The position numbers and the translations under genes are program-made. DNA of 17,826 bases from Bacillota bacterium (GTDB taxonomy: Bacteria > Bacillota > Clostridia > Clostridiales > Clostridiaceae), in contig JAEXZL010000080.1 of the NCBI GenBank assembly GCA_023451395.1, positions 1 to 17,826 on the forward strand. The letters run 5' to 3'. Below the pieces are notes generated by a model that did no database searches, was not told the origin of the DNA, and saw nothing but the letters and a program-made list of their open reading frames with translations. Below are positions 12,956 through 17,826 of this stretch, in pieces; position 1 is the stretch's first letter, and each line of letters starts with the position of its first letter.

Positions 12956-14211
12956 GTTAGATCATTAATTTCCGCTACATACCAGGCATTATCTTTTTCA
13001 CTATAACTAAGAATTGTCTGGAAGGATAGAACCTTCGGTCTTAAGCTTATAGGAAATCCTGCCAAGGAGATATTTTTATTGTAGCTAAGGTTCACAATGG
13101 CATTAGCTTTATAAGTAGAATCCTCTGTCTTTAGAGAGATGGCATTCTGCTCCCATTGTATATCAGTCATTTCATAGGATTCCTTAATGATAAGTGCAGA
13201 GCTTTTATATTTATTATATATAACCTCTGCTGCCTTTCTTGATGGTTCTTCTATTAAATTTAAGTTCTTCTGGTTAAGAGCTGTAAAAAGGCTTTCATAA
13301 AACTCCTTATATTTTTCTTCTAAGGAGGAGCGTAGTTCATCATTTAATGGATTAAGATCTAGCCTTATATTTGAGGTATCAACTATAGTTTTTTCTTCGC
13401 TTTTGATAATACCCCAGGGAAAGGCTTTTTCTCCATAAAGGGTTATATTAGCCTTTAAAGGAATAGGTCCAATATCTTGAAAATCAGAAACTGTAAGACC
13501 TGAATCCTTACCATTAATAAAGACCTTACTATCAGAAAAATTACTTAAAGCAGTTACATATCCAGAAGGAGGGGTTAAAGAAAAAGATGTTAAGCCTTTA
13601 ATTAGCTGTATCTGACTATTTTCTTCACTCCTTCCATAACTATTGTTAAGAAGTACTTTAAGATTATAAATCCCTGGCACTAGAGGTCCTAGGGTTATAT
13701 TATAATCTGGAGATTTGCTTATATCATAAAGGTTATCATCTAAGTAAATTTCTGTATCCTTATAATTTGTTGTAAAATCCAAAAATACTGGCTGTAGCTC
13801 TAATACCCATTTTGTATATAAACCTTTATTCACCTTTTTTAAGACTATGGTATTACCTTCTTCAAGGGCTTCTGGGGTTTTTAAGTAGCTTATAAGCTGG
13901 CTTTTTCTACCTTCTGTCCCATTTAAGTAAGCAAAGAAAGGGGCAGCTGTATCCTTATTAAGTTCTAAAAAATCATCTTTAAGAGTTAAGAATTTAAGAG
14001 CTGTTTTATAATCATTTTCTAAGATAGCCTTTTCGAAGTTTTTTATAATATAGCTTTTGTCTGTAGTTTTTCTTCCAAGAAAGAAGCCAGAAAGAGCTAT
14101 ACAAGTAATAACTACTAAGAATAAAAGTATAAATCTATTTTTTTTATTATCTATAAGAAGCTTTTTCCCTTTAGAAAATATTTCGTTGAATTTTATTGTG
14201 ATTTTATTCAA
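12949..14211 (-). CDS. TcaA/YvbJ-like membrane-anchored protein without zinc ribbon
   Basis: 420 residues from a TTG start at 14211; an in-frame TAA lies 18 nt upstream, no ATG or GTG is available nearby, and AAGGA lies 9 nt before the TTG. Residues 1-26 are basic and cytoplasmic, 27-46 form one transmembrane helix (FILLFLVVITCIALSGFFLG), and the rest is extracytoplasmic. It follows the TcaA plan: a helical domain 52-115 (FEKAILENDYKTALKFL), two PEGA-like beta domains (about 145-210 with EIYLDDNLY and LVPGIYNLKV; 225-280 with KVFINGKDSG), and a C-terminal NTF2-like domain 295-420 (YKEFYESLFTALNQKNL). The usual N-terminal zinc ribbon is missing. TcaA in Staphylococcus affects glycopeptide susceptibility; here an envelope role is inferred only. 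It has its own promoter and terminator. Confidence 0.75.
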   Translation of the reverse strand: MNKITIKFNEIFSKGKKLLIDNKKNRFILLFLVVITCIALSGFFLGRKTTDKSYIIKNFEKAILENDYKTALKFLTLKDDFLELNKDTAAPFFAYLNGTEGRKSQLISYLKTPEALEEGNTIVLKKVNKGLYTKWVLELQPVFLDFTTNYKDTEIYLDDNLYDISKSPDYNITLGPLVPGIYNLKVLLNNSYGRSEENSQIQLIKGLTSFSLTPPSGYVTALSNFSDSKVFINGKDSGLTVSDFQDIGPIPLKANITLYGEKAFPWGIIKSEEKTIVDTSNIRLDLNPLNDELRSSLEEKYKEFYESLFTALNQKNLNLIEEPSRKAAEVIYNKYKSSALIIKESYEMTDIQWEQNAISLKTEDSTYKANAIVNLSYNKNISLAGFPISLRPKVLSFQTILSYSEKDNAWYVAEINDLTK

Positions 14212-14242
14212 TATCCTCGTTCCTTCCGCTTATAGTAATATA

Positions 14243-14271
14243 ATTATAGCAGAAAACTATTTATTCATGAA
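14243..14271 (-). promoter_or_regulatory. Candidate sigma-A promoter of the TcaA-like gene
   Basis: On the - strand TTCATG (14266-14271, 3/6), 17-nt spacer, TATAAT (14243-14248, 6/6) with an extended TG at 14250-14251 region (TGC before the -10). The leader would be about 25 nt. Confidence 0.6.
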
Positions 14272-14296
14272 GGTTGTATTGAATGGTAAAGCTTTT

Positions 14297-14345
14297 TTAA
14301 AAATAAATAAAACCAAAAGAGACTCTATTAAGAGCCTCTTTTGGT
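14297..14345 (-). terminator. Orphan hairpin/terminator on the - strand
   Basis: Stem of 10 bp ACCAAAAGAG/CTCTTTTGGT (14312-14321 with 14336-14345), one A-C mismatch, then 4 more pairs CTCT/AGAG around loop ATTA. On the - strand it is followed by TTTTATTTATTTTT; on the + strand there is no T tract. No - strand gene is seen upstream of it (14346-14620), so it either ends an unseen transcript or insulates the TcaA-like promoter. Confidence 0.65.
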
Positions 14346-14617
14346 AAATATTAAGGAATTGATTTATGGTAAATATTATAAGGGTTAACTATTTAATTAA
14401 CTTATGTATTAATAATAACATTAAAAGTCGAAATAGGCAATAGATTATAAAATAATTTTTGAAAAATAATAATATTATAATATTATAAGTAATATTATAT
14501 TGCTTGAACAGAGAAAAAAGTATATAAAATGTCGAAAAATAGGTTTTTCTTTCAATTGAAATAATAATATATAAATTAGTTTAAGAATATAATAATAAAA
14601 ATAATATATACAAGGTA
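14346..14617. other. Extremely AT-rich gene-free stretch with 0A-box-like motifs
   Basis: Part of the 409 nt between the TcaA-like gene and the next + strand gene. It holds an imperfect direct repeat TGGTAAATATTAAGG (14342-14356) and TGGTAAATATTATAAGG (14367-14383), a 14-bp palindrome AATATTATAATATT (14471-14484), and two similar motifs, AGTCGAAATAGG (14426-14437) and TGTCGAAAAATAGG (14530-14543). The second contains TGTCGAA, the Spo0A box consensus. No convincing ORF is seen on either strand. A TATAAT at 14588-14593 may be the -10 of the next gene. Confidence 0.5.
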
Positions 14618-14620
14618 ATG

Positions 14621-15226
14621 ATGAAAGATATAAAGAAAATAAAGGTGTTTCTTTTCTTTTTACTTATGATTATTATAATGATAATAGCTTACAATGGTTG
14701 TGATGTTAGAGTGAAGCCTCAGGATATAGATAGTGATGTATGGAACTATTGCAAGAAGATTTGTAGATTAGTAAATTATGAACTTAATAAATTTTCGGAT
14801 TTTGAACCGGTAGTAGAAGCGGGGATGGTAACTTTCAACTCTCCTGGAAAAAAAGCTGTCCCTATAAAAGATGGAGATAAGAGAAAGTATAGAAAACTAT
14901 TAAAGGAATATATAAGACTTATCTCAAACAGTGGGGGAGATTTTACCTCAAGGGAAAGAGAACTTTTGTATTCTTCTGTTGAGTTTTTAAAAAGCTATAT
15001 CGCTTTAGATTATTTAGTGGAAGAATATGATATTACGTCCTTAGAAATAATCAGCGGAATGGAGTTGTCTGGAGGAAATGAGGAAGTACAAAGAGCAAAA
15101 AGGCTGGAAATAATATCTCACCTAAATAATATGAAAAGCTTAGGAGAGGATATTAATAATTATTTTAATTATACTTTTGAAAGCAAGATCAATAAAATAA
15201 CAGAAAAGATCAAGGCTTTTAAATAG
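14621..15226 (+). CDS. Unrecognised membrane-anchored protein
   Basis: I do not recognise this family. Two ATGs are adjacent; AAGG (14612-14615) suits the second (14621, 5-nt spacing, 201 aa) better than 14618. Residues 1-8 are basic and 9-24 are strongly hydrophobic (FLFFLLMIIIMIIAY), so it is a signal anchor or signal peptide. C27 follows in YNGC, but position -3 is Tyr, a poor lipobox, so a lipoprotein is possible but unlikely. The remaining 170 residues are hydrophilic and mostly helical, with charged heptad-like stretches (for example EEVQRAKRLEIISHLNNMKSL), and would be outside the cell. It is preceded by AT-rich DNA with 0A-box-like motifs and ends at a separate terminator, so it is probably monocistronic. 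Its base composition is lower in GC than its neighbours' upstream of it only in the non-coding part. Confidence 0.65.
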   Translation: MKDIKKIKVFLFFLLMIIIMIIAYNGCDVRVKPQDIDSDVWNYCKKICRLVNYELNKFSDFEPVVEAGMVTFNSPGKKAVPIKDGDKRKYRKLLKEYIRLISNSGGDFTSRERELLYSSVEFLKSYIALDYLVEEYDITSLEIISGMELSGGNEEVQRAKRLEIISHLNNMKSLGEDINNYFNYTFESKINKITEKIKAFK

Positions 15227-15311
15227 TATGAAAAAATAACATTTTTATGAGAAAAAGTTTGATAAAATATTATTTTCATGTAAATAAAAAGCAATAATAT
15301 TAGCTATTAAC

Positions 15312-15350
15312 AAAACAGTTTGATTAATCTGATAATTAAACTGTTTTTTT
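15312..15350 (+). terminator. Terminator downstream of the unrecognised membrane-anchored gene
   Basis: A 15-bp stem (15312-15326 with 15333-15347, one G-T pair; core ACAGTTT/AAACTGT), 6-nt loop ATCTGA, then a run of seven T residues ending at 15350. It is 86 nt after the stop codon. Confidence 0.85.
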
Positions 15351-15412
15351 GTTAAAAAGATATAAATAAAGGATAAATATAGGGTAAACTCTTTAAAAAA
15401 TTTACATACTTC

Positions 15413-15441
15413 TTCACCCCCAGTCATTTTTATTGTATAAT
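15413..15441 (+). promoter_or_regulatory. Candidate sigma-A promoter of the M23 peptidase gene
   Basis: TTCACC (15413-15418, 4/6), 17-nt spacer, TATAAT (15436-15441, 6/6). The leader would be about 34 nt. A TTTACA at 15401-15406 is a single WalR-like half site only. Confidence 0.6.
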
Positions 15442-15481
15442 TGATGTGGGGAAAACAAAAAAAAGACAAGGGGAATTTAAT

Positions 15482-16786
15482 ATGGCAAAAAGAAAGTTAA
15501 CTATTGCTTTAGCATCAATTGTGCTATCTAGTCAGTTAATTGTGGTACAAGCTGCACCTTCTTTCATAGAAGATAGAGAGGAACAGATTAAGAAAAACAA
15601 TGAGAAGATTGAAACTCTTCAGGAGGAAAAGTCTCAGATCAACAGCAGTAAAAAAACTGTTGAACAAGAACTTAATTCTTTAGCCTCAAAGATCTCACAA
15701 AGATATGCAGAAATCTCTTCAGAAGAAAAAGCTATTGCTGCCTTAGAAGATAAGATTTCTAATGCTCAAAATAGGATAAATACTATTTCAGGAGAAATAA
15801 GTTCTACTGAAAATAAAATAGAAGAAGTAAAAGCTAATATCTCTGCAAAGGAAGAAGAGAAAAAAGCCAAGGAAGAGCTTTTAGGAAAAAGAATACGAAA
15901 CATTTACAAGAATAACCCTTATGATAGGATTCTTGTGGTTCTTTTAGAAAGCAAGGGCCTTAGTGATTTCGTTTCTAGAGTAGCTTCTATATCAAGAGTT
16001 ATAAGCAAGGATAATGAGCTCATAGCAGAAGTTGAAGGACTAAAAAATGAGCTTGTCCAAGACAAGGAAAAATTGGATGGTGAGATATTAAGTCTAAATG
16101 CCAAAAAGAACGAGGTTATACAGGAACAGAATAATCTAGAAAATGATAAGAGTTCTGTTGAAAAACGAAAAGCTGATATTCAAAGTAAAGTGGCTGAACT
16201 AAAAGACCTAGAAGATAAGCAAGGGGTAAAATATGCTCAGCTTAGCTCTGAAGAAAAGAAAGTTTCTAATGAAATTGCTGCTATAGACAATATAAATGAT
16301 GAGCTGCAGAAGGAAATGGATGATTTTATCGCTTCATTAAATAGTAATAATGGAAGTAATTCCAATGAAAGCAATTCTAATGAAAGTGGACAAGCTACCT
16401 CAGGTTTTTTAAGACCAACTAATGGAAGAGTTACTTCCGAGTTCGGATATAGGATACATCCTGTTTATGGAGTTAAAAAGCTTCATAAGGGAATTGATTT
16501 AGGTTCACCACGAGGAACCCCTGTAAAGGCTTCAAAAAGTGGAACTGTTGCTTTCTCAGGTGTTAAATCCGGATATGGAAATGTTGTTATATTAAACCAT
16601 GGTAATGGAGTTCAGACCCTTTATGCTCATAATGATACTTTAAAGGTATCAGTAGGTCAGCAGGTTTCTCAAGGACAGGTAATATCTACAGTAGGAAACA
16701 CAGGAGTTGGTACAGGATATCATCTTCATTTTGAAATAAGAATCAATGGAACTGCTGTTAACCCAAGAAATTACTTGAGTTTTTAA
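15482..16786 (+). CDS. Secreted coiled-coil M23 (LytM) peptidoglycan endopeptidase
   Basis: Zinc metallopeptidase that cuts peptidoglycan cross-bridges outside the cell. ATG 15482 (434 aa) is chosen because AAGGGG (15468-15473) lies 8 nt upstream and it starts a proper signal peptide: KRK, then LTIALASIVLSSQLIVV, with cleavage likely after VQA (about residue 24). Residues 30-290 are a long, charged coiled coil of the PcsB/CwlO/EnvC type, broken near 140-175 by KRIRNIYKNNPYDRILVVLL. A low-complexity linker (287-305) carries repeated NSNES units. The M23 domain (311-432) has zinc ligands H335 and D339 in HKGIDL and H416 in HLHFE, with catalytic H383 (LYAHND) and H414. Such coiled-coil enzymes are often activated by FtsEX; no ftsEX genes are in this window. 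It is monocistronic, with its own promoter and a following hairpin. Confidence 0.93.
   Translation: MAKRKLTIALASIVLSSQLIVVQAAPSFIEDREEQIKKNNEKIETLQEEKSQINSSKKTVEQELNSLASKISQRYAEISSEEKAIAALEDKISNAQNRINTISGEISSTENKIEEVKANISAKEEEKKAKEELLGKRIRNIYKNNPYDRILVVLLESKGLSDFVSRVASISRVISKDNELIAEVEGLKNELVQDKEKLDGEILSLNAKKNEVIQEQNNLENDKSSVEKRKADIQSKVAELKDLEDKQGVKYAQLSSEEKKVSNEIAAIDNINDELQKEMDDFIASLNSNNGSNSNESNSNESGQATSGFLRPTNGRVTSEFGYRIHPVYGVKKLHKGIDLGSPRGTPVKASKSGTVAFSGVKSGYGNVVILNHGNGVQTLYAHNDTLKVSVGQQVSQGQVISTVGNTGVGTGYHLHFEIRINGTAVNPRNYLSF
16358..16390 (+). repeat. Short tandem repeat in the M23 peptidase linker
   Basis: Two near-identical 15-nt units encode NSNES-NSNES in the linker between coiled coil and M23 domain. 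Such runs can change length by slippage. Confidence 0.6.
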
Positions 16787-16795
16787 TGTTTAAAT

Positions 16796-16830
16796 ATAAC
16801 TCCGCGAAAGCTTAACTTTTGCGGAGTTAT
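16796..16830 (+). terminator. Hairpin after the M23 peptidase gene
   Basis: A 15-bp stem with one G-T pair: ATAACTCCGC (16796-16805) with GCGGAGTTAT (16821-16830), and GAAAG with CTTTT inside; loop CTTAA. Only AAATTTT follows, so termination may be partial. Confidence 0.7.
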
Positions 16831-16908
16831 AAATTTTAAGAAATAATTTTAAGATATTATTGCAGGGGAATCTACAATGTGTTAAATTATTTCTGAGGGT
16901 GTGATAAA

Positions 16909-17079
16909 ATGAAGAATAATAAATCTCTGTTAAAGGAAAAGCCAGAGTATGAAGATTATTCTGATAATATATATTATTCTCAGTGCTGTGCTACAGGAGG
17001 ATTGACTAAGGAGAAGAGCTGTTGTGCCTCCAAGGGTAATGGTTGCTGCAGAAAAGGACTTATTCTTAAAAAGTCGTAA
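16909..17079 (+). CDS. Small peptide with three Cys-Cys pairs
   Basis: A 56-residue ORF I do not recognise. ATG 16909 is preceded by GAGGGTG (16895-16901) at good spacing (7 nt), and a strong terminator follows its stop at 17079. The first 24 residues are hydrophilic and acidic/tyrosine-rich (EKPEYEDYSDNIYYS); then come pairs C26-C27 (QCCATGG), C38-C39 (SCCAS) and C46-C47 (GCCRKG), ending in a basic tail. There is no signal peptide or membrane segment. The paired cysteines suggest metal binding, a disulfide-rich spore or coat protein, or a modified peptide precursor; it is not the SCIFF peptide, and no radical SAM gene is nearby. A possible TTGCAG (16860)-17-TAAATT (16883) promoter exists but would give a very short leader. 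Confidence 0.68.
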   Translation: MKNNKSLLKEKPEYEDYSDNIYYSQCCATGGLTKEKSCCASKGNGCCRKGLILKKS

Positions 17080-17084
17080 CAAAA

Positions 17085-17120
17085 TGTAATGCCATCTATA
17101 GAAATATAGATGGCATTTTA
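17085..17120 (+). terminator. Terminator of the Cys-pair peptide gene
   Basis: Perfect 13-bp stem AATGCCATCTATA/TATAGATGGCATT (17088-17100 with 17105-17117), tetraloop GAAA, flanked by A residues upstream and T residues downstream. Its presence right after the small ORF supports that ORF being real. Confidence 0.85.
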
Positions 17121-17164
17121 AAGAAATTTTTAATTCTATATTAATAATAAATTATTTGTAAAAA

Positions 17165-17198
17165 AAAGTTACTAAATTAACTTTCTTTACGTTATAAT
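17165..17198 (+). promoter_or_regulatory. Candidate promoter and inverted repeat of the last gene
   Basis: TATAAT at 17193-17198 is perfect; the -35 is poor (TACTAA at 17170-17175, 17-nt spacer). An inverted repeat AAAGTTA (17165-17171) / TAACTTT (17178-17184) covers the -35 and has the same half-site as the palindrome at 10550-10567, with different spacing. Confidence 0.45.
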
Positions 17199-17233
17199 AT
17201 ATAATAGTGTAATATCAACTAGGAGGTATATGC

Positions 17234-17826
17234 ATGGGAAAGCCTAGTATTTTTAGTAAAGAATACGAAAAGCAAAAAAAGAAGAGAAGAAAAAGAGTAG
17301 CTTTCCTTGCTCTTTTTGCCATTGTAGCTGGCGTAACCTTACTTTATTTTAGTCCCATTTCAAATATTATTACAAATAGCAGTCTATATCAGGAACTTCA
17401 GGCAAAATATAAGGATGACGGAAGCAATGATACTCCAATAAATAACGAAAGTCCTAAGAATAATACCGAGAATCCTGCAGAAGAAAAATCTGAGAAGCAG
17501 GAAGAGAAGTATTTTGAAATACTTCTTGCAGATAACACCTCTGGTAGAGTTTATTATGAAGAGGTAGAAGGCAAGTTCAACTTTAAATATTTTACTGGAA
17601 AAGAAAATGTTTCCTTTCAAATAAGTCCTTCCAAAGAAAAGATGCTTATTCATGATGGTATAACCCAAGATATTATTGAAGTAGCTGCAGATAGCTCTAT
17701 TAAGGATTTGACCTATAAATACTATACAACTACTAAAGGAAAGAAAATATTAAAGGAGACCACCTTGCAGAATAAGCCAGAGTTTATCTGGCATGGAACA
17801 CCAAAATATTTATCTGAGGATAAGAT
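17234..17826 (+). CDS. Membrane-anchored extracytoplasmic protein of unknown function (3' end cut by window)
   Basis: The frame is open from ATG 17234 to the right edge (197 codons seen). AGGAGG at 17221-17226 is 7 nt upstream; an ATG at 17230 in another frame stops after five codons. Residues 1-21 are basic (EYEKQKKKRRKR), 22-39 form one transmembrane helix (VAFLALFAIVAGVTLLYF), and 50-90 are a low-complexity Asn/Glu/Lys/Pro linker. From about 93 a beta-rich region begins (YFEILLADNTSGRVYYEEVEG, FQISPSKEKMLIHDG, EFIWHGTPKYLSED), whose SPSKEKxLI and W-x-x-x-x-K-Y-L spacing hints at a beta-propeller-like fold. That is only an impression from the visible part. The protein is N-in, C-out. Confidence 0.8.
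   Translation, partial: MGKPSIFSKEYEKQKKKRRKRVAFLALFAIVAGVTLLYFSPISNIITNSSLYQELQAKYKDDGSNDTPINNESPKNNTENPAEEKSEKQEEKYFEILLADNTSGRVYYEEVEGKFNFKYFTGKENVSFQISPSKEKMLIHDGITQDIIEVAADSSIKDLTYKYYTTTKGKKILKETTLQNKPEFIWHGTPKYLSEDK

Noticed and set aside
14057..14347. A + strand 96-codon ORF over the TcaA-like promoter
   Set aside because: Its first half is antisense to the TcaA-like gene, it ends inside a terminator hairpin, and it has no ribosome site.
15401..15417. WalR box before the M23 peptidase gene
   Set aside because: Only one half-site (TTTACA) fits; the second (CTTCAC) does not.
15245..15469. A - strand 74-codon ORF between the unknown gene and the M23 gene
   Set aside because: It crosses a + strand terminator and promoter, and its composition is that of translated AT-rich intergenic DNA.

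Overview
The window looks like chromosomal DNA of a spore-forming Clostridium-type Firmicute. It is very AT-rich, has strong AGGAGG-like ribosome binding sites and TATAAT -10 boxes, and encodes an alpha/beta small acid-soluble spore protein. I see no insertion sequence, prophage, CRISPR array, tRNA or rRNA. Species cannot be fixed from this alone.

Left part (1-4170, all + strand): the end-truncated gene of an HD-GYP phosphodiesterase closes with its own terminator. It is followed by a tight cluster of rhomboid protease, a DUF1232 (YkvA-like) protein, a ribonuclease HI with an N-terminal viroplasmin domain, and a small YtxH-like protein, closed by a second terminator. Next (4224-6934) is a strongly promoted two-gene operon of paralogous HTH-TPR regulators, ended by a two-way terminator.

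Middle (6941-8996, - strand): a spore SASP gene with a candidate sigma-G promoter, a P1-family (DmpA/NylC-type) Ntn hydrolase, and a PanT-type ECF transporter S component. A perfect-looking terminator sits between the last two. Then (9081-10451) a + strand stand-alone HD phosphohydrolase resembling the Cca HD domain converges on a - strand overlapping pair. That pair is the most unusual thing here: a SigI protein reduced to its C-terminal domain and an RsgI-like protein reduced to its N-terminal anti-sigma domain plus one membrane helix. These are the two domains known to bind each other in full-size SigI/RsgI systems.

Right part (10500-17826): a cysteine desulfurase and ThiI overlap by 4 nt and form a tRNA 4-thiouridine module, preceded by an 18-bp palindrome. 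A TcaA/YvbJ-like membrane protein without the zinc ribbon is on the - strand. A 409-nt AT-rich gap follows, holding an orphan - strand hairpin and two GTCGAAA-type motifs. Then come an unrecognised membrane-anchored protein, a secreted coiled-coil M23 peptidase, an uncatalogued 56-residue peptide with three Cys-Cys pairs, and a membrane-anchored protein cut by the right edge.

Two themes recur: envelope and sporulation biology (rhomboid, TcaA-like, M23, SASP), and small regulatory modules (HTH-TPR pair, mini SigI/RsgI).
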